This document shows, one piece after another, positions 11,639 through 20,996 of a DNA stretch of 64,000 bases. This DNA comes from Tricholomella constricta (taxonomy: Eukaryota > Basidiomycota > Agaricomycetes > Agaricales > Lyophyllaceae). The position numbers and the translations under genes were made by a program. The stretch is taken from assembly GCA_013368375.1 (NCBI GenBank), contig JAACJP010000003.1, forward strand, positions 1-64,000, in the 5' to 3' direction. Each line of letters begins with the position of its first letter. The stretch's first letter is position 1. A model generated the notes under the pieces. The model worked only from the letters and a program-made list of their open reading frames with translations. It ran no database searches and was not told the origin of the DNA.

Positions 11639-12672
11639 TGATAGAGCTAGAAGGCCTGTAGGTGCTGTGCACAACAACAAAACAACTAACAACTATGGGG
11701 GGCGAGAAGTGTTAAAAGTTCCCAAACACGCGAGTGTGCAGGGTTTGAAAGTGGTGGTTCGGTGAAAGTAAAGACGATCCGACTTGTAATTAGTCGAACC
11801 GACGGCGATGCGATAGAATACGATCGTTCACAGGTGGAACGGGTCGGTAGCACGACTTTTGTGTCGGTTGTGCGACAACGAGACGAACGAGACGAATATG
11901 GAGAACTCACGGGTTCGGGCGATGGTTACGAGACGACAGAGACGGCGGTTACGAGGTTTACGACGGTGGCGACGGTTTATACGATGAGAACGATGCAGAG
12001 ACGACAGAGACGACGGTTTTGAGCTATTAACTCTGAGGGTGAGGGAAAATACGGGCTGTAATTCACTGGGGGAAGTAGGTAGTACATGGGTATGTTTTTA
12101 TACTATGCGACCGACTCGCCTCTCGCGAGCCGGTGAGGCAGGTGTTTTACTGGTTTATCGGGAGAAGCGACGCCAAGCTTGGTACCACGCGACACTTTTT
12201 AGAGAGTGTGGCGCTCTTTGGCTCGGCAAAGGGGCTTTTGATCGGCCCGCGGTGTCGGGTCGGATGTATGATCGGTAGTGGATTTGCGATCGGTAGTGGC
12301 TCTTGGGTGCGGAACTCCGTGGTGCGGCCGGATCCTCTCTGCGAATGGCTGGGCAAGGTGTTTCCGTCGATAATTTCCAATCGGGTTTGGTTGTTGCCGG
12401 GTTGAGACCTTGGTATACGAACGTGCGCGGTCGTTGGCAGGTTATACGGCGTTCCGTGCTCCGTGCGCCCAAAGAGGAGAGTTGGCGTTTCAAGTTACTC
12501 TGTTTCTTGGTCGGTGCGTCGGTCGTTTGGTCGTATCGTCGGTCGGTCGGTCGTATTGTCGGTCGGTCGGTTCGGCGCTTTGGTCGCATCCGGGACCGTG
12601 TTCGTCGTGGCGCAGCGGTTGATGTCCGTATTATGGGCAGGTTCTGTGTACAGTGCGGGACGGTGCTCATCA
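11639..12672 (-). repeat. Element A 3' LTR
   Basis: TG...CA repeat of 1034 bp, matching 23759-24792 except at 8 positions. Every difference is a CpG-to-TpG/CpA transition (positions 11821, 11992, 12015, 12191, 12419, 12537, 12591 and 12654). Near its internal end it contains a GTCGG direct-repeat run (12539-12575). Confidence 0.95.
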
Positions 12673-12690
12673 TCTCCTCCTTACTTGAAA
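12673..12690 (-). other. Element A polypurine tract (3' PPT)
   Basis: Read on the minus strand the segment is TTTCAAGTAAGGAGGAGA, directly abutting the LTR start TGATGAGC. This is the expected primer for plus-strand DNA synthesis. Near-identical copies occur at 14334-14351, 14645-14662 and 18791-18808 in the same orientation. Confidence 0.8.
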
Positions 12691-12692
12691 TA

Positions 12693-12710
12693 CCGACTGT
12701 CCTCAGTCGG
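12693..12710. promoter_or_regulatory. CCG-N12-CGG palindrome upstream of antisense gene 1
   Basis: CCGACTG and CAGTCGG form a perfect 7-bp inverted repeat with a TCCT loop, beside the PPT and ~120 bp upstream of the antisense gene 1 start. A TATATATA box follows at 12795-12803, ~30 bp before the ATG. Inverted CGG triplets are the usual recognition form of Zn2Cys6 dimers, and the downstream gene encodes a Zn2Cys6-like cluster; autoregulation is inference only. Confidence 0.45.
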
Positions 12711-12832
12711 TCCCGTGCATCGGTCAGGGGGCGTTCGTCTTGGAAAAGAGGGGCAGGGGTAGGAGGAAGTGGCGGTGCCGGCGCGCTGGCGACCTATATA
12801 TATTCAAGTCCTCGATGGGTTTACCCATCGTT

Positions 12833-14129
12833 ATGTCGAGACCTCCTGTCGATCTTCAGCACACTCTCCGCTTCTTGGAACGGGACTGGGACGAATGGCA
12901 ATCGCTGTCGGCCGACTCCCCTCGTTACGCGCGCACCCGTGTGCTTCAATACTTGTCGAACAGCCTCGAAGTGCTTAGGTCGCCGGTGGCTAGCCCCTGG
13001 CGTTGGATGTGGGGCGACGAGGAAGAGGCATTGTCCAACATATGGTCTACGATCGAGTCCGACCCCGAATGGTCCGAGCGGTTCGCGGATCTAGAACCGA
13101 GTGTGCGTTCGCTTGCTGGTTATTTGGTCGTTTCTGCAGCGTACTAACGCGCTAGTTGGTAGTCCGATTACCCTCACCGAGAGGCGGTCGCCCGTATGCG
13201 CGCCGCCTTCACCGACGAAGAGGCAGGGTCTGCCGTTCGGGAGCGTTCGTGCGCTCCCTCTGGTGGGGACGGGGACGAAGAAGAGTCTGTCGTCGAGATC
13301 TCCGGGGAGTCGGTAGTGGCGGCACAAGGGATGCGACACCGTTTGTGGCTGGCACGTCTCGAGGAATTTAAGAAGGAGTACCCCGAGCATTACGCTCGTA
13401 GCGAGGCGGTAAGTCGTCGGTCCTCCCGCGTCCTTGTTCTTTCGTTCACCTATTGGCTAGTGCGATCGTTGTGTGAGCTACGGCTTGGACTGCATTCAGC
13501 GCAGCGACATTGATATTTGCGCGGTTTGCGAGATTCAGTGTAGGCGATGCGAGACGAACGAAGTGGGGTCATTTCGGCCAGCTCCGCACCAGTTCGTGTC
13601 GTGTTCAGTGGAGGGCCACTTTTGCGACGCGTGTATGCCCCCTCCGCTGCTCGACGCGGTCCGTTCACCCGATTTGGCAAGGGCCGCTCGGCGCCCTGTC
13701 GTAACTCGTTCGGCGGGTTCGGTAGACCGGGGTGCAGGTCTCCCGTATCAGGGCCCGGTGTTCCGCCCTGAGGACTTCCTTCGTAACGAAGATTTGCGCG
13801 GTTTGGGCTTCACCCAGCCGTTGTCGGTTATTTCGCGGTTCGGTCTTGCAGATGTAGATCGGGCGCTATCGGCGCGCACCGTTTTCTTGCGTACTTTGGT
13901 CCAGGAAATTCAAGTCCTTGAATCGCGCCAAGAGATCATGCGTTCGTCGTCTCGTCAGCTTTACGGGCAGGTCGTGTCTACGTCGTCGGCCCTTGACTTG
14001 CTTCAGGCCCGGCGCGCAGAGTTAGTTGGTGCGTCTGCGATGGGTAATTCGAGGAGTGGGGGCGGCGGCAGTGGAAACGGTGTCGACGGTGGTGTACGCG
14101 ACGATGGTGGCGAGGGTTCGTCGCCTTGA
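12833..14129 (+). CDS. Antisense accessory gene 1 of element A (Zn2Cys6-like, coiled coil)
   Basis: Three exons, 12833-13102, 13163-13408 and 13461-14129, give 394 codons plus stop with phase-0 junctions. Intron 1 has donor GTGCGT, a perfect TACTAAC branch site (13142-13148) and acceptor GGTAG; intron 2 has GTAAGT and GCTAG. The N-terminal ~90 residues form a conserved module (WDEWQSL, WGDEEEAL, IWSTIE.D.EWS). Exon 3 opens with a CX2CX6CX8CX2CX6C cluster, the spacing of a Zn2Cys6 binuclear cluster, though without the usual basic patch between Cys2 and Cys3. A predicted coiled coil (FLRTLVQEIQVLESRQE onwards) and a Gly-rich acidic tail follow. It lies antisense between pol and the 3' LTR and has a paralog at 14792-16840, so it is kept by the element. 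DNA binding is likely but unproven; a structural Zn cluster is the alternative. Confidence 0.7.
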
Positions 14130-14791
14130 CTTCGGGTTTGTCGTGTTTTGCGGTCGGGTTGCGCTCGTTTATTGGTCGCGTATTTTGTATATACCTGATT
14201 TGTCGTGCGGGCCCTAAAATTGGGCCGTTCTTTATAATTCGAACTTCCCGTGTTTTTAAGTGGCGCAGGTCGGTTCGTCGTGTCGGTCGGTTTTGTTGTC
14301 GGTGGTGTCGGGTCGCTCCATCCGTAGGGCATGTCTCCTCCTTACTTGAAATGCCGACTGCCCTCAGTCGGCCCGGAGTCCGACTCTGCTGCCCGACCCA
14401 CTAAGGGTGGGGCTATGGACCCCGACGGGAGTGGGAGTTTTTCAGGAGCGGTGGTGTCGTAGGCGACGGCGCTGCCGAGGGTGGGAGCGGTGGCGACGTC
14501 CGTCGGTGTCGGGTCGGTTGCGTTCATCTCGTCTTGTGAAGGTGAGTCCGACCGTTTGCGCCGCTGTTTGTAAGGATGTGTGGTCTGTTTGGGTCATGTG
14601 ACTTGTTGGTCCATGTGGGCGCCATGTGTGCGCCACGTCTCTTCGCTCCTCCTTACTGGAACTGCTGACTGTCCTCAGCCTAGGCGTCGCGCGTGTGTGG
14701 CGTGGGAGGAGGTGGCGGTGCGAAAAAATTTTGGCGCCTTGTTCTGGTTCAATTTCTTTTTCTCATTTCCTTCTCTTCCTGTTGACTCGCG
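14130..14791. other. Spacer/promoter between the two antisense genes of element A
   Basis: No coding sequence is seen. It holds two further copies of the PPT-like block (14334-14351 and 14645-14662) and a second palindrome GCCGACTG-CCCT-CAGTCGGC (14353-14372), with a decayed third one near 14665. The PPT-plus-palindrome unit beside antisense gene 1 was therefore copied together with the gene. Confidence 0.6.
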
Positions 14792-16840
14792 ATGACCCCT
14801 GCCCCCGACTACTCGCTCGTCTTGGAGAACTTGGGAAAGGACTGGGCCGACTGGCAATCGCTTCCCGCAGACGCGGCACGCCCCATGCGTGCGGATCTCT
14901 TGGAGGACATTCTGGAGGGTGTGGAGTCCCTGCGCTCTCAGGTGGCCGGTGGGGAGCGCCGAGTGTGGGGTGACGAGGCGGAAGCCCTAGCGTCGATCTG
15001 GGCCGGCATTGAGGGCGACAAGGAGTGGTCTGTCCAATTTCTGGGTCTTCGTCCCGAGGTACGCTCCGCTGTTCGTGTCCTTACGTTTATCGACGCGTTT
15101 GCCCCTCAGGATGAGTACACTCGCCGACGTCGGGAGCGGCATCAGCGTCTGGGTTCGGGGATCGGTAGCCGCGCCTCGCAGTCGGTGGCGCCCGAGGAGC
15201 CCACGGCATCGTCAAAGGTTGCGGTCACACCCGTTGCCGAGTCGGCGGCATCGGTGGAGACGAATCTTATGGATGTGGACGACGAGGCGGGCGGGGGGCC
15301 CCCCGTGGTTCCCGACCTTGGTGGCCCTGCGGCCGACGGTACCGCTTCCGTTGTTCCGGCGGGCGCTACTATGCAAGAGTTGGCGGCGAAGGCGGTGACC
15401 GATGGCGTTTCGCGTACGGTCGAGGAGTTTCGTCGGTCGTCGGAAGCAGCGAGCGTTGCCGCCATGGCCGCGCGGATGGCGCGTGAGGTCGAGGAGCCTA
15501 TGCGGGACCCGCTCGCGCCTCTCTCGCGCGCCGTCTCCGAGGTCGCTCTAGGTGGTCGATCGAACGCCGCCGTTGGTGGGGGAGAGTCGTCGGTGCGCCC
15601 GCGGGGAGAGGGCAAAAAGGGCGGCGGTGCGCGTAAGATGGCCTACGTCTCCGCGGGCGGAGGGCGCCCGACAGCGCTTCCCTTCCCTGTGGTGCCCGGT
15701 GTAGGTCCTTGTGGCGCCCGTTCCCTTGTTCGCCTCCTGACTATATTTTGACAGGCGTCTCGTCCAGTGGCTCGCCCCGTGGGGTCGGGTGAGTCCACGC
15801 TCTGTCCTGGCGTCGTGTTTTGTCCTGTGAGCGGGCGACGCTTAACTCTTTTCTCAGGTGCGAAGCCAGCGACACCGTCGGCCGCCCCGGAACCCCACAA
15901 AAAACGCAAGCGTGTGATGGGGGAGGACGACGAGGGATCGGTCGTGATCGTCGAGGCAGGGAAGAAGCGGAAGACGACCGCGGTCCCCAGCGCCTGGGAG
16001 CTGAAGTTAGAGGAGTTCAAGGTCGAGTGTCCGGATTGGTTCGCTCGCGACGTTCCGGTACGAGGTGTCGGTCGGCTCCTCTGTCGGGCGTTTCTTTCTA
16101 ACTTCGTTTGGTAGTGCAAGCGTTGCGTTCGCGCCAGTCAGACTTGCATTCAGCGACCGGGCAGCGGCACTTGCGCCCGGTGCAAGATACAGTCGAAGGG
16201 TTGCGTTCCGTCGGCCGCTCCTGGTGGCAAGGCTTCGGGTGCGCGGCCTCGTCGTCGCCCCATTTCGCGTCCCGTCGTTGAGGATTCCGATGGCGACGTG
16301 CAGATCGTTTCGTCGCCCACCGACACGCGTCGCGGATTGTACGTGGCCGACGGGCCGTTCGGGATCGGTGCTCCCGCTGCGCGCATCGCGCTGGAGTGTG
16401 CGGAGACTCTCCCGTTCCTGGGGTCGGATTATCTTCGGCGCGGGCGGATTCCCGAGGGTGCGTGTTTGCCGGCAGATGTGGACTTGGTGGGGTTGGGGCG
16501 TGATCGGGAGGCGACTGTTGCTGCGGTTGCGCGCTTTTCTCGTGCCGACGTGGAGCGCGCGCTGTCGTCGTGACACGCCTTACTTCGCTGCCTCGTCCAG
16601 GAGTCCCAGACAACCGAGGCGCGGGTAGAGGTCCTCCGCTCTACTTTGGCGACTCTGAACGACCAGTTTGCGGACACGACTGTCGCTGTCCGCCTCCTCC
16701 AGGATCGGTACGACCAGCTGTGCGCGGCCGACGGTGTCGATGGCGGAGGTCGCGGTTCTGATGGCGAGGCCAGTGATGAGGACTACGAGGGCCCGCCGCA
16801 CGCGGGTAGCGACGTCTACGGGGAGGAGGGAGTGGAGTGA
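14792..16840 (+). pseudogene. Antisense accessory gene 2 of element A, one nonsense codon
   Basis: Five exons: 14792-15058, 15110-15700, 15755-15788, 15858-16057, 16115-16840. Donors include GTGAGT and GTAGGT, acceptors CTCAG, ACAG and GGTAG. The sum is in frame (606 codons with stop) apart from a TGA at 16571-16573. That codon follows ALSS where gene 1 reads ALSA then Arg, so a CGA-to-TGA change is likely. The N-terminal module matches gene 1 (WADWQSL, WGDEAEAL, IWAGIEGDKEWS). Exon 4 adds basic nuclear-localisation-like stretches (KKRKR, KKRK). Exon 5 opens with CX2CX6CX8CX2CX6C, then a C-terminal coiled-coil region and an acidic tail. It arose by tandem duplication with gene 1. The stop would remove the last ~90 residues only, so a shortened protein is possible. 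Confidence 0.65.
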
Positions 16841-17225
16841 GGGCGAACGGTGGGCGGTTGTGCGCGCTTCTTGGGGTCTTGGTCGCGCCTACCCTTGTAT
16901 ATTTTCTTTTTTGTGTACGTCTGGATGCGTCGTTCCTCCGCTAGAGGCGTCGCTTGTTTTTAGTTTTCTGTGATTGGAGTTGTCGGGGCCCGTAAGATGG
17001 GCCATAAAATGCAATACGTGCTGCGTGGTTTTCGTGTGGAGCCTGATATTAAGTGTAGGATTCGAAAATTGAGTGGTGGGTAAACCAAACGAAAGGAAAA
17101 GCTGTCGGTCAGAGTGCTGAACTTCGCGGACGGTCGGGTCGTGGGGCGTTGAGTAGGAACCAGGGAGTGATAGATGTCGAAATATTATTAAAAAAAGGGT
17201 ATACGGGTAGTCGAGAGTTGAGCGG
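16841..17225. other. Non-coding spacer between antisense gene 2 and element A pol
   Basis: No gene is seen. The two transcription units converge here, so it probably holds both 3' ends. It contains A/T-rich stretches (for example ATTATTAAAAAAAGG near 17185) but no clear terminator motif. Confidence 0.5.
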
Positions 17226-20200
17226 CTAGTTCTGCTCGTTTTCCGATTCGGAGTCGTCGCCTACGACTTCTGGTCGGTCTTCGTCGTCGGTGATTGTTGT
17301 TGCTTCCAGTTCTCTGAGTCTCTTGGTGTCTATGTCTAGCGCGCTGTCGGGTAGGAGGATGTTGTTTCGCGCGAAGTAGGGGGTGAGTCGGAACGCTGCT
17401 ACAGGCCGGTGTAAGACGGTGCCATCCAGTTCGCAGAGGATGTAGGCGCCTCCGCGGTTGCGTGAGATCACGACGAGTGGTCCTAGGTATCTAGATCGCA
17501 TTTTGCGGTTGAGCGATTTTTCGATTTTCGTGTTGCGCATGAGGATGAGGTCTCCGCGTTTAAAGTTGTAGTCGCGTAGGGTTCTGGCGTGTTTAAGTTC
17601 AAAGCGAATCGCCGCTTGTCGTCGCGCCGCGTATACGTCGGAATGTAGTCGCTCTAGGTCTGTCGTTCGTTTTTGTAAGGCGATCGCGCGGCGTGTCAAG
17701 AGGTCGGTGGAGGACAGGACAGAGTCGGGCGGTGGCTGTAGGTACGTGGCTTCAACGATATCAAGTGGGAGCAAGGGTTGGGTTCCTGTTGCGGCGTAAT
17801 AGGGAGAGCATCCCATTTGCTTGCGGATCGTGACGCGCTCGGCCCAGAAGACTGAATAAGCGGCTTGCAACCATTTGTTTTCGTTTCCGTCGGCGGCTTT
17901 GAAAAGGGATTGTCGGACGTCGAAATGGGATCGCTCGACGAGCCCGTTGGCTCTAGAGTTATAGCCTGAGATTCGAATATTGTGTATGTGGTATTTCTTT
18001 GTGAGGTGTTCGGCGGCTTTGATGAAGGCTGGGCCATTGTCGGTTACGATTTCGCGTAGTCCGCCCCACCGGCAGATGATGTCTTCGTACATCCAATCGC
18101 CGAGTGTGCGACTGTTTTCCTTTCGGAGTGCGCGCCATTCGGGAAAGTGAATCAAGGAGCAACGACCTTGGACAATATATTTGAAACCGTTCGATGGCGG
18201 TAAGTGCATAGTGTCGATGTACATCTTTGCGAACAGTGGCGCAGGTGTCGCAACGACCGGGGGAATCTGAACCTTGGTCGTTTGTTGGATTTGGCATATG
18301 TGACATGTCTGTACGAACCACACGACGTCGGCCCGAACATTAGGCCACCAAAAGCGCTCGAGTAGGGTCGCGCGTGTCGCGTAGAAGCGCTTGTGTCCGA
18401 GGTTGTCGTGGACCGATCGCAGGATCTCTAATCGCGCGCTGGGGCGGGCGACTAGTTTATGTGCGCCTTGGCTGTCTCTTCTCCAGAGTCGTGTTCCGTC
18501 TAGGAAAAACCCGGTGGCGTATCGAATGAATGTGGCGTACTGGTCGTCGGACATGCCTTCTGGTCGTTCGAGGTCGGCCAACCATTGTCTAACAGCATCT
18601 ATACGGTGGTCTTGGGCTTTAGCGGCGTTGGTCCTGGGCACGTCGTCGTATGACATGTCGGTCGAGTTCGCGTTTGGATCGGTTATTCCTGTATCATCGT
18701 CGGTACGGATTCTGGGTTGTCGCGGGGAGTCGGTTGCGAGTTCGTGAGTCGCTGAGTCTGGTGGTACCGCGTCGGTGTATACTGCCACCATCTCCTCCTT
18801 ACTTGAGATCTGCGCCATAGCAAAGATCTGGCGCACATGCAATAGCGACGGTGGCTGTGGCAGTGGTTGAATAATGTGCATGAGTCCTTGCATCCGGTCG
18901 ACCCAATCCTCAAAGTCGGCTTCTTCTGCGTCACAGTTGTCGGTCGGGTCGTCGGGCTGACGAGGGCGACGGGATAAGCCGTCGGGTCCGTGGAACGTGC
19001 CTTTAACATGAACGAGCTCGAAGTGGAACATGAGGACAGATACGATCCACCTGTTTATGGAAGCTGACGGTTGGATATCGGGGTTGGAGAGCATGCCTTT
19101 AATGTAGCGTGCGTCGACTTCGACGACTAGGTTGCGAACGCCTATAACGTACAGTCGTAAAGCGCCAAGCGCCCGAAACAGGCCGTAAAATTCGAGTTTC
19201 GGTTGAGAGAATCGGGATTCGCGGTCGTTCAGCGTGATGGAACCGAACCGATTGTATCTGCGTCGTTTCCGATCGACAGGTTCGGCCTGACAGAGGTAGA
19301 ATCCGACTGCTATGTGTGAAGTGTCGACGGCTAGGATGACGGGGTCGTCGGAGGCGTAGTCGATGGGTACGAGGGGTTTCGCTTCTGCGATCGCCTCAAC
19401 GATGTCGCGTTGCGCTGCGATCTGGTCGGGGCCGAACTCGAAGACTGCATCCTTGCGGGTTAGCTTCACGAGGTGGTGCGCGCGATGAGCAAAGTTTTTG
19501 ACGAATATCCTGAGCACTCCGACTGTTCCTAAGAACGCGCGTAACTCCGATAGCGTGGCGCACGACTTCCAATTACGCAGTAAGGCTAGTCGGTCCACGT
19601 CGGGTATGCGACCGTCGGGCGTGCAGACGTGTCCGAGAACTTTGAATTGTGGCGCGCATAAGACTAGCTTCTTGCCAGAGAAGGTGCCGCCGCAGTACTT
19701 CATGCGCTGGAGGATGCGATTGACGTCGTTGAAGAATTCCCAGATCGCGAATCGCACATCGGCATTGTCGGGGTGCGTTTTCGGCAACCCTGTGACCGGG
19801 TCGGGGTACCAAGTTGCAGGTCCCTTTATAGCAGCGTCGTCGATATAAGGTAGCGTATAGTCCGGGATTTCCGGTTGCAGTATGTGAGTGACATCGTCGT
19901 GGAAGATTGGGACGGAGTTGGTCCAGCCCATAGGTAAGGTGACTAGGCGCAACGCGCCGAAAGGTGTTTGGAAGGTGGTAAGATCGCGCGACGATGGTGC
20001 GATTAGCCGTTCGTCGTAGCCGACAAACAGGTCTAACATTGCGCCACAAATGCGACCGGCGAATTGTTCAGCGACGTGGTCTGGTATCGGGGTGACACCC
20101 GAGTGTCGGATTGTTACACGGTTGAGCGGTTCGAGGCTGTGGACGAGGCGGAACTTGCCGTTCTTCTTTAGAGTGCAAAACCAACGTGATCGGTAGCTGG

Positions 20201-20996
20201 AGTTGGATGGTTCGTAAATGCCGGCGGCGAGTTTAGTTTTGATAATGTCGCAAACTTCGTCGTAGATGCCAGGTGGTATGGGGATATTGCGTTCGATCCA
20301 AGGTGTGTGCGCGACGACGGGGATATCGATGGGGGGAAAGAAGTCCGACCGAAAACTACCGCGTTCGGAGTCGTCCCATGCGAAAGCAAGGTTCTGCTTA
20401 CACATGAGGTCGTGCATAATAGCGCGTTCGCCGGGCGTTAGGAAATCCGGGTGTTCGCGGTCTAGGTCTTCTTTTCGCTCCAGAGTGTAGCGGCCGGTGG
20501 GTTGGAAAGGTGGCGGGTTAGGGAGCAAGGTCGGCATATCGGCGAGCGGGTTGCCCAATATCTTGCGCTCGATTCGGAAGTGGTCGGGACAACTTGCTAC
20601 GATCGATCGTACTTTCTGTGCCACTGGTTTGTACTTCTTTTTGGTTTGTACGCCTTTGATTTTCACAGCGAAGGTGTCGGTTGCGGTGTTGGTCGGAGTT
20701 TGGGTGTAGCGCCCGCTGTGGCGCTCGTTGTTTGGTGAAATCGGGCAGAGGGTCGCTCGCTCGAGAGGGGTAGAGCTTGTATTAACGGATTGGTCGGCGA
20801 TTGCTGGTGTGGTTAGTTCGGACGCCGCGACGTAGAGTGAGGCTAGTTGCGCGTCGCAGGTGGCGTCGCTATTAAGTTCGGTCGGTAGTTCGCAGAAAGA
20901 AATGACAGTCGGGGTATAGCTTAGTGGGTCGTACTCGAGGAGGAGTGCAAGATTGCCGTGATCTCGACTTATTTCCTCGAGAGTATACGAAAATTT
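17226..20996 (-). CDS. pol: Element A Pol (RT, RNase H, integrase), -1 frame to Gag-Pro
   Basis: The frame is open from the frameshift heptamer at 20990-20996 to a TAG at 17226, about 1256 codons; there is no need for a separate ATG. RT shows LKKNGKFRLVHSLEPLN, FQTPFGALRLVTLPMGWTN and LPYIDDAAIKG, a YIDD box in place of the common YLDD. RNase H follows (AVDTSHIAVGFYLCQ, LEFYGLFRAL, VEVDARYIKG, HGPDGLSR). The integrase has the HHCC zinc motif (HDNLGHKRFY...CHICQ), then YIDTMHLP, VTDNGPAF and NGLVERSHFD for D, D and E. The tail (KIEKSLNRKMRSRYLGPLVV) resembles the GPY/F-type end. No chromodomain is present. No stop or shift was seen, so it could be functional. The RT clade is not the classical chromovirus one. 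Confidence 0.9.
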   Translation of the reverse strand, partial: KFSYTLEEISRDHGNLALLLEYDPLSYTPTVISFCELPTELNSDATCDAQLASLYVAASELTTPAIADQSVNTSSTPLERATLCPISPNNERHSGRYTQTPTNTATDTFAVKIKGVQTKKKYKPVAQKVRSIVASCPDHFRIERKILGNPLADMPTLLPNPPPFQPTGRYTLERKEDLDREHPDFLTPGERAIMHDLMCKQNLAFAWDDSERGSFRSDFFPPIDIPVVAHTPWIERNIPIPPGIYDEVCDIIKTKLAAGIYEPSNSSYRSRWFCTLKKNGKFRLVHSLEPLNRVTIRHSGVTPIPDHVAEQFAGRICGAMLDLFVGYDERLIAPSSRDLTTFQTPFGALRLVTLPMGWTNSVPIFHDDVTHILQPEIPDYTLPYIDDAAIKGPATWYPDPVTGLPKTHPDNADVRFAIWEFFNDVNRILQRMKYCGGTFSGKKLVLCAPQFKVLGHVCTPDGRIPDVDRLALLRNWKSCATLSELRAFLGTVGVLRIFVKNFAHRAHHLVKLTRKDAVFEFGPDQIAAQRDIVEAIAEAKPLVPIDYASDDPVILAVDTSHIAVGFYLCQAEPVDRKRRRYNRFGSITLNDRESRFSQPKLEFYGLFRALGALRLYVIGVRNLVVEVDARYIKGMLSNPDIQPSASINRWIVSVLMFHFELVHVKGTFHGPDGLSRRPRQPDDPTDNCDAEEADFEDWVDRMQGLMHIIQPLPQPPSLLHVRQIFAMAQISSKEEMVAVYTDAVPPDSATHELATDSPRQPRIRTDDDTGITDPNANSTDMSYDDVPRTNAAKAQDHRIDAVRQWLADLERPEGMSDDQYATFIRYATGFFLDGTRLWRRDSQGAHKLVARPSARLEILRSVHDNLGHKRFYATRATLLERFWWPNVRADVVWFVQTCHICQIQQTTKVQIPPVVATPAPLFAKMYIDTMHLPPSNGFKYIVQGRCSLIHFPEWRALRKENSRTLGDWMYEDIICRWGGLREIVTDNGPAFIKAAEHLTKKYHIHNIRISGYNSRANGLVERSHFDVRQSLFKAADGNENKWLQAAYSVFWAERVTIRKQMGCSPYYAATGTQPLLPLDIVEATYLQPPPDSVLSSTDLLTRRAIALQKRTTDLERLHSDVYAARRQAAIRFELKHARTLRDYNFKRGDLILMRNTKIEKSLNRKMRSRYLGPLVVISRNRGGAYILCELDGTVLHRPVAAFRLTPYFARNNILLPDSALDIDTKRLRELEATTITDDEDRPEVVGDDSESENEQN
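18791..18808 (-). other. Internal (central) PPT-like copy inside element A pol
   Basis: Minus-strand sequence TCTCAAGTAAGGAGGAGA repeats the 3' PPT with one change in 18 nt. It lies in the coding region between RNase H and integrase (codons for QISSKEEM), the position of the central PPT in lentiviruses and Ty1. Confidence 0.5.

Noticed and set aside
12539..12575. GTCGG repeats in the A LTR as a Zn2Cys6 target array
   Set aside because: GTCGG/TCGG is abundant across elements A and C as general composition, so specific meaning cannot be claimed.
12833..16840. Captured host transcription factor gene pair
   Set aside because: The position between pol and LTR, the tandem duplication and the absence of any host flank fit an element-borne gene better; capture in the distant past cannot be excluded.
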